Notes: generated by a model not told the origin, from the letters alone. A stretch of 64,000 nucleotides of DNA from Crocinitomicaceae bacterium (GCA_018402525.1 JAGYIR010000010.1:539576-603575); one strand, 5' to 3'; shown: positions 27,739 through 34,257, numbered from the stretch's first letter. Numbers and translations are program-made.

Positions 27739-28500
27739 TTATCGAAGACAAAACGCCAAGAGCGTTTCTAAGAACTCAGCAGGTGCTTCAGCGTGTACCC
27801 AATGTCCCGCATCTGCAATGGTCACGACCTCGCTGTCGATAAACGCATCTTCAATGGCTGGAATGTCTTCGTCAAGAATATAGTTGGACAATTCACCTCG
27901 AATAAAGAGTGTAGGGATTGTCACCACTTTGCTAGGAACCGCAGCTAGAATATTCGGCATTGTTTTTTCCAATACATCGACATTCATGCGCCAAGCCAAC
28001 ATGCCTTTTTCTTTCCAGTACAAATTTTTCAAGAGAAATTGCTTCACCCCTTCCGAGTCGATGTGCGCGCTCATTTGTGCTTCTGCTTCGCTTCGTGCTT
28101 TTATGTTGGGCAAATCAACCGAATGTATCCCAGCGAGAATGTGCTCGTGGTGCATGGGATATTCCTTCATTCCAATGTCAACGATGACCAATTTTTCCAG
28201 CAAATTTTCATGCTCTTGTGCAAAATGCATCGCGACCTTTCCGCCCATGGAGTGACCGAGCAGGATGAAGTTGTGCAATTGTAAATCACGACAGAGTTCA
28301 AAAACATCCGCTGCCATGAGTTCGTAAGAATTTTCATCTGACCAATCCGAGTGACCGTGATTTCTTAAATCAACGAGAATGACGCGGTAATAATCTGCCA
28401 GTTTTTTGGCGTGTGTCTGCCAGTTGTCAGAATAACCAAATAAGCCATGTAGAATGACCAATGGTTTTCCTTCTCCTAATTCGCGGTAATGGATTTTCAT
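27739..28500 (-). CDS. Alpha/beta hydrolase (YbfF-like esterase)
   Basis: 253 residues. An oxyanion segment LHGLFGYSDNW (about 18-28), the nucleophile elbow LLGHSMGGK with Ser84, an acid residue in the PTLFIRGELSNYI region, and the catalytic His in ADAGHWVHAEAP near the C-terminus. The pattern HGLFGxxDNW is typical of YbfF-type thioester/acyl esterases. It is cytoplasmic, with no signal. The natural substrate is unknown. Confidence 0.88.
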   Translation of the reverse strand: MKIHYRELGEGKPLVILHGLFGYSDNWQTHAKKLADYYRVILVDLRNHGHSDWSDENSYELMAADVFELCRDLQLHNFILLGHSMGGKVAMHFAQEHENLLEKLVIVDIGMKEYPMHHEHILAGIHSVDLPNIKARSEAEAQMSAHIDSEGVKQFLLKNLYWKEKGMLAWRMNVDVLEKTMPNILAAVPSKVVTIPTLFIRGELSNYILDEDIPAIEDAFIDSEVVTIADAGHWVHAEAPAEFLETLLAFCLR

Positions 28501-28554
28501 GTAAAATTAAATTCTATGTGGCTCTCGTCACATAGATGAGCTGTAAAAAACTAA

Positions 28555-29046
28555 TTATTTCAACAATCCTGAAAAGACGTCCAATAGATTTGGGAACTTA
28601 ATTGATGAGTTTGAAACATCTACTTTAGACGAATTATCTCCGTCTTTTAATTTCGTTTTACTGGATTTTGCTGGTAGCGTAACATCTTCAAAAGAAACTG
28701 TTCCCACTAAAAATTGACCGTCGTTTAAGTCAGCAACGACTTTAATCAGTTGTTCGCTCGTCACAATCGATTTATCGAAAGCGATTTTTGCGATATTGGT
28801 TTTACGTTCTTCTTCAAAGTCAAATTCAACTGAAGCGACGCCGTTCGTAGCTTTCAATCCTTTTCGAATCGATCCACCACAACCCATTTGACACACCATT
28901 CCGTCAATTTCCATTGTTAAAACTTGGTTTGGCTGGACTTCGGCTGTTGCAATTTCTTCTGTTTCTGTAGTGTTTTCAGGAGCAACATCTGTACTGCAAG
29001 CACTTAGAATAACTCCAAGGGTAGCGACGAAAATGAATTTTTTCAT
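28555..29046 (-). CDS. Lipoprotein with heavy-metal-associated (HMA) domain
   Basis: 163 residues. The lipobox LSAC gives Cys17, then an acidic low-complexity linker and an HMA ferredoxin-like fold (about 43-115). The metal loop is GMVCQMGC, with cysteines spaced C-x3-C rather than the usual C-x2-C, and CGGS follows. This variant spacing is common in Bacteroidetes HMA lipoproteins. It could buffer copper or another soft metal in the periplasm. A Lys/Ser-rich tail follows. It is divergent from engB. Confidence 0.8.
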   Translation of the reverse strand: MKKFIFVATLGVILSACSTDVAPENTTETEEIATAEVQPNQVLTMEIDGMVCQMGCGGSIRKGLKATNGVASVEFDFEEERKTNIAKIAFDKSIVTSEQLIKVVADLNDGQFLVGTVSFEDVTLPAKSSKTKLKDGDNSSKVDVSNSSIKFPNLLDVFSGLLK

Positions 29047-29100
29047 GGTCTTTGATTTACTGACGTAAAAACAAATGTAAGCGAAACAGCTTTAAAATAC

Positions 29101-29129
29101 TTGGAAAAAATGTTAAAACTCTATCTTTG
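29101..29129 (+). promoter_or_regulatory. Promoter of engB
   Basis: TTG at 29101-29103 and TATCTTTG at 29122-29129 are separated by 18 bp, matching the Bacteroidetes -33/-7 promoter. The expected start point (about 29136) leaves roughly an 11-nt leader before the GTG start of engB, so translation may be nearly leaderless. Confidence 0.7.
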
Positions 29130-29146
29130 TGCAAAATTAAAGTCCC

Positions 29147-29752
29147 GTGAAGATTAAATCCGCAGCATTCGTCATTTCAAATGATGACATTTCAAAATGT
29201 CCAAAAGACGGCAAACCCGAATACGCATTTATTGGCCGATCGAATGTTGGGAAGTCATCGTTGATTAACATGATCACCGAGCGTAACAAACTCGCGAAGA
29301 CTTCTGGACGACCCGGAAAAACGCAATTGATCAATCATTTTTTGATCAACGAAGAATGGTATTTGGTCGATTTGCCAGGATACGGTTATGCGAAAGCATC
29401 GAAGACCTCACGTGCGAAATGGGAGAAATTTATCTCTGAATACTTGACCAAACGAGAAGAATTGTTGAACGTTTTTGTACTGATTGACGCGCGCCTAGAA
29501 CCCCAACAAATTGACCTAGAATTCATGAATTGGTGCGGTGAGAAGGGTATCGCCTTTTCGATGGTCTTCACGAAGATTGATAAATTATCAAGCACGGTCC
29601 TGCAAAAGAACCTAGCAAAGTACAAAAAGGAAATGCTGAAATACTGGGAGGAGTTACCTCCAGTGTTTACTACTTCCGCTGAATCAAAATTCGGACGAGA
29701 GAAGTTGCTGAATTATATTGAACGGATTAATGAGGCGCTGAAGGAGGTTTAG
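29147..29752 (+). CDS. engB: Ribosome biogenesis GTP-binding protein EngB/YsxC
   Basis: 201 residues, GTG start at 29147 ([13 protein letters not shown]). A GTPase needed for assembling the 50S subunit. G motifs: G1 GRSNVGKSS (30-38), the G2 region SGRPGKTQ (53-60), G3 DLPGYGYA (75-82), G4 TKIDK and G5 TSAESKFG. Normal length. A transposon has inserted 2 bp after its stop codon without damaging the gene, though it will have replaced any native 3' signals. Confidence 0.96.
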   Translation: MKIKSAAFVISNDDISKCPKDGKPEYAFIGRSNVGKSSLINMITERNKLAKTSGRPGKTQLINHFLINEEWYLVDLPGYGYAKASKTSRAKWEKFISEYLTKREELLNVFVLIDARLEPQQIDLEFMNWCGEKGIAFSMVFTKIDKLSSTVLQKNLAKYKKEMLKYWEELPPVFTTSAESKFGREKLLNYIERINEALKEV

Positions 29753-29754
29753 GA

Positions 29755-29762
29755 TTTATCTA
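29755..29762 (+). repeat. Target-site duplication, left copy
   Basis: TTTATCTA immediately left of the transposon end; the identical 8-mer lies immediately right of it at 32968-32975. Eight bases is the duplication length of the IS1595 family. Confidence 0.85.
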
Positions 29763-29790
29763 GGCGACTATCCCTTTTGATACAGAAAAG
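29763..29790 (+). repeat. Transposon left terminal inverted repeat
   Basis: 28 bp; positions 29764-29790 are the exact reverse complement of 32940-32966. It begins GGCGACTATCCCTTTTGATA. The inner part TTTTGATAC (29775-29783) is mirrored again at 29801-29809 (GTATCAAAA), giving a sub-terminal dyad that could also act as terminator of the XRE gene. Confidence 0.9.
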
Positions 29791-29823
29791 CATTAATTGA
29801 GTATCAAAATAGGTGATTCAAAG

Positions 29824-30051
29824 CTAATCAAATTTCATTAATTCTGAAATAGACATATCAAATGCTTTGGCAAGTTGATGTGCTGTGGAAATCGTTGTGT
29901 TGATTTTGCCGTTTTCTATGCGCTCAATTTGAACACGGTCAACGTTCGACATTGCGTCTAACTCTGATTGTGACAATCCTCTCTCCGTTCTGAGTTTCCT
30001 AACTCTTTGTCCGAAAGACTTTAACAGTTCTTCATCCCTCATTTTGGTCAT
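29824..30051 (-). CDS. XRE-family helix-turn-helix regulator (transposon passenger)
   Basis: 75 residues from the ATG at 30051; the ATG at 30042 is equally possible. It is almost only an HTH_3 domain: FGQRVRKLRTERGLSQSELD, then the recognition helix region DRVQIERIENGK and ISTAHQLAKAFDMSISELM. Such single-domain repressors often control their own divergent promoter. Here it is divergent from the lipoprotein gene, with palindromes between (30061-30100). It lies inside the transposon, so it probably controls passenger or transposase expression. Confidence 0.85.
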   Translation of the reverse strand: MTKMRDEELLKSFGQRVRKLRTERGLSQSELDAMSNVDRVQIERIENGKINTTISTAHQLAKAFDMSISELMKFD

Positions 30052-30060
30052 GCACAAATC

Positions 30061-30100
30061 AGCGAATAAAATTTGTACCTATTCGCTACATTTATGTAGC
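30061..30100. promoter_or_regulatory. Candidate operator region between XRE and lipoprotein genes
   Basis: GCTACAT-TT-ATGTAGC (30085-30100) is a perfect 7-bp-arm palindrome, and AGCGAAT (30061-30067) mirrors ATTCGCT (30081-30087) next to it. Both are in the short divergent intergenic stretch, where the XRE product would be expected to bind. Confidence 0.5.
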
Positions 30101-30141
30101 AGATTTTACATACATTAGTGGCTTACTTAAAATCAATAATT

Positions 30142-30660
30142 ATGAAAACACTAAACTTAATTCCGCTTACACTGGTGCTATTTGTCTTAACTGGGTCTTG
30201 TAAAAAAGACATTTATGGGTGTAAAGACACAAATGCGCTAAATCATTCAACAGAAGCCACTAAAGACGATGGAAGTTGTATTCCTGTTGGGGAAAACGTG
30301 AAAATAGAAGAATTTTGGGTTGATTTCAGCCCGAGCAATCATTACGATAGTTACATACCAAATTTCTACAAAGAAAATGGTGACTTATTAATTGTTGAAG
30401 TGGAAAGTGGAAATACTTCGGGAACTGTATTATGGTCGGCATTACCCTATCATTTGGGTGTAAACAATGCTTACATGAGGGCTGAATACACAGAATCTGG
30501 TTTGGTCTGGATCGAAACACTTTATGAAGATGGTACACCAGCAAATTGGACTGGAAATGCAACATACCACATGAGAGTTGCTTTAATCAAGAAAAATGGA
30601 CTTATTCAAAACCCAGATTTAGAGAATATGACCATCAATGAATTAGAAGAATTGTTATAG
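30142..30660 (+). CDS. Lipoprotein (transposon passenger)
   Basis: 172 residues from the ATG at 30142, which opens a clean lipoprotein signal (MKTLNLIPLTLVLFVLTGSC, lipid on Cys20); an upstream in-frame GTG is unlikely. It continues GCKDTNALNHSTEATKDDGS, the same short Bacteroidetes surface motif as the chromosomal lipoprotein at 24078. The remaining about 120 residues (WVDFSPSNHYDSYIPNFYKENGD...NMTINELEELL) are unrecognised and beta-rich. It is unusual as transposon cargo. A hairpin terminator follows at once. Confidence 0.75.
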   Translation: MKTLNLIPLTLVLFVLTGSCKKDIYGCKDTNALNHSTEATKDDGSCIPVGENVKIEEFWVDFSPSNHYDSYIPNFYKENGDLLIVEVESGNTSGTVLWSALPYHLGVNNAYMRAEYTESGLVWIETLYEDGTPANWTGNATYHMRVALIKKNGLIQNPDLENMTINELEELL

Positions 30661-30667
30661 AATCAAT

Positions 30668-30692
30668 AATCGGGGCGTGAAAAACCCCGATT
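30668..30692. terminator. Bidirectional hairpin terminator between lipoprotein and transposase
   Basis: AATCGGGG (30668-30675) pairs with CCCCGATT (30685-30692) around a 9-nt A-rich loop; A- and T-rich flanks on both sides. It lies between the convergent lipoprotein and transposase genes and can serve both. Confidence 0.7.
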
Positions 30693-30726
30693 TTGCCAAC
30701 CTATCTGCGACAACAACTTATTACCT

Positions 30727-31719
30727 CTAAGATTTCTTTCTGTTCTTGCTTGTTTTCGGAGGATTAACAATTCGCTTAACATTCTTTTTCGGCTTGTAGC
30801 TGACGACGCATTTCTCGTCTTCAACTGCTGAACTAACCAATTTTTCAAGGTTTGATTTTGACGAACGATTATTGTATTTGTAAGAAAACTCAACCATATA
30901 GAACGGCAAGTATTTTTTACTCAACACTTGATATTGACCTTTGATTCCGTTTTTCACTTGTGACCAAAATCCCTCAATAGTATTGGTGTGTATAATGCCA
31001 CGTACGTACTCTTTTTTATGCTCAATGGTTAAGTGTTGCAAATATTCATCAAATGCTCTGTACGATCTAAATTCATCCGTCATCATGATTGACTTATCAA
31101 TGGCAACATACTTTTTAAGCATGGATAACATATCTCGTGATGTTAGGGTGTCCATTACTTTGGTAACTACACGCTTTTTTCCACTTCGCTCAACTATTCC
31201 TACTACTGGAATTTTTGACGTTCCACGACCTCTTTTCGGCTTTTCAGTAGTTACGGTTGAAAGTGATGCTACTGACGGATCGATTTTTACTCCTCGTCTT
31301 CTTGGTTTACCGCCAACATACGTTTCATCCATTTCCAAAATGCCCTCTAAAAGTTCTTCACCATCATCTACCATGGCACAACGCACACGCATTTGAGCAT
31401 ACCATGCAGTTTTATAGGTTATTCCCAATTGTCTTGATAATTGAGCAGATGAAATTCCCTTTTTAGCGTTAAGCATTATTGCGATTAACATGAACCATGT
31501 AGGCAAAGGCATTTTACTTGCTTCAAAAATAGTGTCCTTTAGCACAGTGAAATCTTTGTTTGTACTGTTGCAGTGGTAATAGATCGTTCCCGCACGTTTC
31601 GTTACGTTGGTTTTACCAGTGAAAGGAGAAATTGGAGTGTCTCCCCACTTTTTTTGTTCTAAAAACTTGATACACTTATCTCGTGTGTTGAATTTTTGTT
31701 GAATTTCTCGTAGGTTCAT
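30727..31719 (-). CDS. IS1595-family (ISXO2-like) DDE transposase
   Basis: 330 residues. Cuts and joins the transposon ends. N-terminal region (about 1-70) with a short Cys/His motif (TIYYHCN) related to the zinc-ribbon of this family, a helix-turn-helix-like SSAQLSRQLGITYKTAW (90-106), then the ISXO2 domain: first Asp in EMDETYVGG (Asp131), second in MMTDEFRSY (Asp215), and HTNTIEGFWSQVKNGIKGQY with Asn246/Glu249 as the third catalytic position. Full length and open. A Lys/Arg-rich C-terminus follows. It is inside the element whose ends it presumably acts on. Confidence 0.92.
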   Translation of the reverse strand: MNLREIQQKFNTRDKCIKFLEQKKWGDTPISPFTGKTNVTKRAGTIYYHCNSTNKDFTVLKDTIFEASKMPLPTWFMLIAIMLNAKKGISSAQLSRQLGITYKTAWYAQMRVRCAMVDDGEELLEGILEMDETYVGGKPRRRGVKIDPSVASLSTVTTEKPKRGRGTSKIPVVGIVERSGKKRVVTKVMDTLTSRDMLSMLKKYVAIDKSIMMTDEFRSYRAFDEYLQHLTIEHKKEYVRGIIHTNTIEGFWSQVKNGIKGQYQVLSKKYLPFYMVEFSYKYNNRSSKSNLEKLVSSAVEDEKCVVSYKPKKNVKRIVNPPKTSKNRKKS

Positions 31720-31739
31720 AATCAGGAATTTTATATATT

Positions 31740-31767
31740 TGTGATTGTCATCACTTGTGAAATCACA
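31740..31767 (-). promoter_or_regulatory. Hairpin in the transposase leader
   Basis: TGTGATT (31740-31746) pairs with AATCACA (31761-31767), about 20 bp upstream of the transposase ATG. Its last stem base and loop carry TGTCATCACTTGTG (31746-31759), identical to a piece of the tRNA-like sequence at 31844-31857. It may control transposase translation. Confidence 0.4.
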
Positions 31768-31772
31768 TTGTT

Positions 31773-31799
31773 AAAGCCTCGAATTTTTCGGGGCTTTTT
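31773..31799. terminator. Hairpin terminator next to the tRNA-like sequence
   Basis: AAAGCCTCGAA (31773-31783) pairs with TTCGGGGCTTT (31787-31797), 11 bp with one wobble, a TTT loop and T runs. It lies 10-37 bp beyond the 3' end of the tRNA-like sequence and upstream of the transposase start, so it would end a minus-strand RNA before the transposase gene. Confidence 0.7.
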
Positions 31800-31809
31800 C
31801 ATTTTCAAG

Positions 31810-31881
31810 TGGAGCGTATGGGAATCGAACCCATCTTACAAACTGTCATCACTTGTGTGAAGCCACTATCACTAACGCCCC
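31810..31881 (-). pseudogene. tRNA-like sequence with non-canonical anticodon arm
   Basis: 72 nt fold as a complete cloverleaf on the minus strand: acceptor GGGGCGT/ACGCTCC (one G-U), D-stem GTGA/TCAC with GG in the loop, T-arm ATGGG-TTCGATT-CCCAT, discriminator A. The anticodon arm is abnormal: best stem CAAGT/GTTTG has two wobble pairs, and the loop GATGACA has A instead of the universal U33 and C at 37; the alternative stem ACAAG/TTTGT leaves a 9-nt loop. T14 is also unusual. It is inside the transposon. It is either a degenerate tRNA or a tRNA mimic with another role; not a standard tRNA. Confidence 0.65.
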
Positions 31882-31937
31882 TATACTGAAATGAATACTG
31901 CTAAATTAGGGCGGTGATAGTTAATACAGAAGAATGA

Positions 31938-31976
31938 GACTGCAATAATGGTACGTCATTGCAGTCCCATTGCAGT
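31938..31976. terminator. ACTGCAAT inverted-repeat cluster after the 297-aa gene
   Basis: GACTGCAAT (31938-31946) pairs with ATTGCAGTC (31958-31966), 9 bp with an 11-nt loop, and a third ATTGCAGT follows at 31969-31976. It lies just after the stop codon of the 297-aa gene and may end its transcript, though no strong T tract is present. Confidence 0.45.
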
Positions 31977-31984
31977 ATTGTAGT

Positions 31985-32878
31985 TTATTTAGGAATTGAT
32001 TTTAAAATTGAAGCCACTGAATCCCTTGATTCTTGGTGTTTTTTAGCTGAGCTCCGAACTTTATAAGCTAAATCGCTCCAATTAGAATTTAACTGAAACT
32101 GCAATTCGTCATTGCAGTTAAAGCAACTCTTTGCACATTTAAAAAAAGCAGTGCCGTCACTCGCAATTAGTTGCCGTTTTGGTAAGTAATTATGTAGTGA
32201 GTACAAAAGGTGCGCTAAAGTATGCACACTTCCAATCCAGTTAATTTGAGTTTTATTCGTAATTCCGTTTTTAAAAGAAGTCGGTTTTTCAGTGAATTTA
32301 AGTCTGTATAACTCCTTTGAAACTCGTTCTAAACTCTGACCCTCTCCCTTCCATATTAGGTGTCTGCTGTTATCTGTTTTTCTCTTAGAAGTTAAACTCG
32401 ATAGTGCTATGTCCATTCTGTCTAATAGAATCTGCATTTCATCTGAAATCTCATTATTTAGATTGTAAAGAAAATATGTGCTCGATGTACCCTTTATCAA
32501 AGTGAGCTTCTTAATTTTAAGTGTGTCGGGTATTTTTTCTTTTATGATTTGATCAATAGATATTGTTAGCAATGATAAAAATGCGTCTTTAAACTTTCTT
32601 AAAATTTTAGATTCGGATTCTGTGGATATTATATTTTCAAATTGAGTTTCCAGTTCATATACCAAGTCACTATCAGCCAATGCCATGACACCTTGATCCT
32701 CAATTTCCTCTATTGAATCCGTTTCTTGAATCTTAGACGCCATATCTTTGACATTGTCATTGAAATTTGAAATATCGATTGAATTAACCAACTCAAAGTA
32801 TCTTTCTAATGATTCACGCTTCGATTTAGATAAATAACGAACGTAATTGAATATTGAGAAATCTTCCAATTCTTCCAA
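31985..32878 (-). CDS. Unknown 297-aa protein (transposon passenger)
   Basis: I do not recognise this protein. It has 297 residues, no signal peptide, and is largely helical and acidic in the N-terminal half (IQETDSIEEIEDQGVM). Near the C-terminus FFKCAKSCFNCNDELQ (about 248-263) has three cysteines spaced C-x3-C-x2-C that could bind zinc, followed by a basic helix. Inside the gene at 32097-32119 the DNA has a perfect 9-bp inverted repeat (AACTGCAAT-TCGTC-ATTGCAGTT). It is the first gene inside the right end of the transposon, transcribed inward. A nucleic-acid-binding accessory role is only a guess. Confidence 0.7.
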   Translation of the reverse strand: MEELEDFSIFNYVRYLSKSKRESLERYFELVNSIDISNFNDNVKDMASKIQETDSIEEIEDQGVMALADSDLVYELETQFENIISTESESKILRKFKDAFLSLLTISIDQIIKEKIPDTLKIKKLTLIKGTSSTYFLYNLNNEISDEMQILLDRMDIALSSLTSKRKTDNSRHLIWKGEGQSLERVSKELYRLKFTEKPTSFKNGITNKTQINWIGSVHTLAHLLYSLHNYLPKRQLIASDGTAFFKCAKSCFNCNDELQFQLNSNWSDLAYKVRSSAKKHQESRDSVASILKSIPK

Positions 32879-32939
32879 TGTCTAAGGTTTCTTTTTGAAA
32901 ACCAAAGATAAAATCTTATTTTTAACACAGGAAAATTAT

Positions 32940-32967
32940 CTTTTCTGTATCAAAAGGGATAGTCGCG
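32940..32967 (-). repeat. Transposon right terminal inverted repeat
   Basis: Mirror of the left end: 32940-32966 is the exact reverse complement of 29764-29790. The outermost base (32967, G) does not pair with the left outermost base. Followed directly by the TTTATCTA duplication. Confidence 0.9.
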
Positions 32968-32975
32968 TTTATCTA
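32968..32975 (+). repeat. Target-site duplication, right copy
   Basis: TTTATCTA, identical to 29755-29762. Removing the element and one copy restores a short convergent gap between engB and the lipoprotein gene at 33004. Confidence 0.85.
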
Positions 32976-33003
32976 TTGCTCCGCTGACCCCATCAACTAT
33001 TCA

Positions 33004-33399
33004 TTAAAGTTTCGTTCGTGAAATCTCAATGCCTTCTGGATAACACGATCCTTCTTCGTCCTGTGCTGTAATAAACACTTCAACAGGTTGGTAAGGGAAA
33101 GAAGCATTGTAGACAGCCTTTTCAGCATTTATTTGAGTAAAGTGGCCTACATTACGGATAACGCCTGCTTCTGAAACAGCCCAAAGGACATAATTCTTTT
33201 TCGATGGGTTTAAACGTTCACTCGCTGCGAGATTCTTCGCTGTAATTGTTACGAGGTAATTTGTCTTTCCTTGCTTTCTAGTTTGAACAGTAATGTCTGC
33301 CGCTGGTGTTGCTTCTGAAACTGGAAACTCGATAGTGCTCGCACAAGATGTCATTAATGCAACAACTCCGATGGCTGCTAGATTTTTAAATGCTTTCAT
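33004..33399 (-). CDS. Small lipoprotein with RskA-like beta domain
   Basis: 131 residues. Lipobox ALMTSC, lipid on Cys19. The C-terminal half NYVLWAVSEAGVIRNVGHF...ASFPYQPVEVFITAQDEEGS resembles the extracytoplasmic domain of anti-sigma-K (RskA) proteins, which also carry the YxLWxV...VGxF pattern. No cytoplasmic or membrane-spanning part and no sigma gene nearby, so it is not an anti-sigma factor as it stands. It was the original convergent neighbour of engB before the transposon inserted. Confidence 0.65.
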   Translation of the reverse strand: MKAFKNLAAIGVVALMTSCASTIEFPVSEATPAADITVQTRKQGKTNYLVTITAKNLAASERLNPSKKNYVLWAVSEAGVIRNVGHFTQINAEKAVYNASFPYQPVEVFITAQDEEGSCYPEGIEISRTKL

Positions 33400-33591
33400 T
33401 TTTAGTTAGTGTTTATTGTGCTACGTAAGAACTATGGTTCAAACAAATCTACAGCGAAAGAGGGCAATAAGTGTTATATTCTTGAATGATTGATTTGTAA
33501 GATTCACAGGTTTTGGATTTAATCAGGCGGAGTGTGAATACTGGGTTTATTTCTTCACCTCCAACGGAAGTAGCCTAGCTATTACCGGCAG

Positions 33592-33891
33592 CTACCGAGT
33601 AAATTTATTAGCAAGATCCATTCTTTCGTGTAGGATTCTTGTTATCTCAATTGTTTTGTCCTCCAGTACACGATAGAAAATTATATGCTTTGAAGCATGC
33701 TTTCCTTTTAGTTCTGGATAGATCTCGCTGTATTCTTTTCCTTTTTGAGGCGTTTTGGCAATTTCTGAACAAGCGTCTAGTATGAATAGGTAATATTTTT
33801 CAGCTTGTTTTTCAGACCATATTTCAACGGTGTATTCCCATATCTCGGTTAAGTCGTTAACGGCATTGTTTGTGAACCTATACTTTGCCAC
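33592..33891 (-). CDS. RelE/ParE-family toxin (module 1)
   Basis: 99 residues, GTG start at 33891 directly abutting the antitoxin stop (TAAGTG). ParE/RelE fold: YRFTNNAVNDLTEIWEYTVEIWSEKQAEKYY at the N-terminus, and KHIIFYRVLEDKTIEITRILHERMD at the end. The HIIFYR and I-x-R-I-L-H pattern is the ParE branch, whose members typically target DNA gyrase rather than cutting mRNA. Paired with the RHH antitoxin upstream; related to the module at 40434-40975. Confidence 0.9.
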   Translation of the reverse strand: MAKYRFTNNAVNDLTEIWEYTVEIWSEKQAEKYYLFILDACSEIAKTPQKGKEYSEIYPELKGKHASKHIIFYRVLEDKTIEITRILHERMDLANKFTR

Positions 33892-34134
33892 TTATTTCTT
33901 TTTTGACTTCAACATTTTAAGATGCTCTTCTGGATTAAAGTCTTCGGCAATGCCACTATTGATGCCCTCTTCTATTGCGTGACGTAAGGCAATAACTTTT
34001 TGTTCCTCCTCTTCCAGTAATCTCAACCCTGCTCGTACGACTTCGCTTGCATTTTTATAACGGCCTTCTCTTAGAATACTTTGAATAAATTGATCAAAGT
34101 AGCTACCTAAAGTAATTGATGTGTTCTTACTCAT
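33892..34134 (-). CDS. ParD-family ribbon-helix-helix antitoxin (module 1)
   Basis: 80 residues. N-terminal strand KNTSITLGSYFDQFI and helices GRYKNASEVVRAGLRLLEEEEQK form the RHH DNA-binding dimer; the C-terminal tail IAEDFNPEEHLKMLKSKKK should cover the toxin. Gene order antitoxin-toxin is standard. The palindrome TACC-N7-GGTA lies about 22 bp upstream of the ATG and is probably the operator used for autorepression. Confidence 0.9.
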   Translation of the reverse strand: MSKNTSITLGSYFDQFIQSILREGRYKNASEVVRAGLRLLEEEEQKVIALRHAIEEGINSGIAEDFNPEEHLKMLKSKKK

Positions 34135-34155
34135 AACAACGTGTTTTTATAAAAG

Positions 34156-34170
34156 TACCTATTATTGGTA
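34156..34170. promoter_or_regulatory. Candidate ParD operator (module 1)
   Basis: TACCTATTATTGGTA, arms TACC/GGTA around 7 bases, centred about 29 bp upstream of the antitoxin ATG. The same arms and spacing appear upstream of the second ParD gene (41000-41014), about 32 bp upstream of its ATG. Confidence 0.55.
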
Positions 34171-34257
34171 TTTATTCCAAATTTAACTTTGAGTATTGTA
34201 GTAGAGTAGTCAGTTCCATAGTGCTTACCTGTATCCCAAGAATTAAACAAAATCCCT

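Larger units (their letters stand above)
29763..32967. mobile_element. IS1595-family transposon with passenger genes (3205 bp)
   Basis: The boundaries are set by 28-bp terminal inverted repeats (27 of 28 positions pair; only the outermost base differs) and flush 8-bp direct repeats TTTATCTA. Inside, in order: XRE regulator (-), lipoprotein (+), ISXO2-type DDE transposase (-), a tRNA-like sequence (-) and a 297-aa unknown gene (-). An insertion sequence of this family is normally about 0.7-1.2 kb with only a transposase, so roughly 2 kb is passenger DNA. Passenger-bearing members of IS1595 are known. Intact ends, target duplication and open transposase suggest recent, possibly active transposition. 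Confidence 0.9.

Noticed and set aside
30660..31800. Ends of the insertion placed tightly around the transposase gene
   Set aside because: No matching inverted ends were found close to the transposase, whereas 28-bp ends with flush 8-bp duplications lie at 29763 and 32967.
31746..31857. CRISPR-like direct repeats in the transposon
   Set aside because: Only two copies of a 14-mer 98 bp apart; no array spacing, leader or cas genes.
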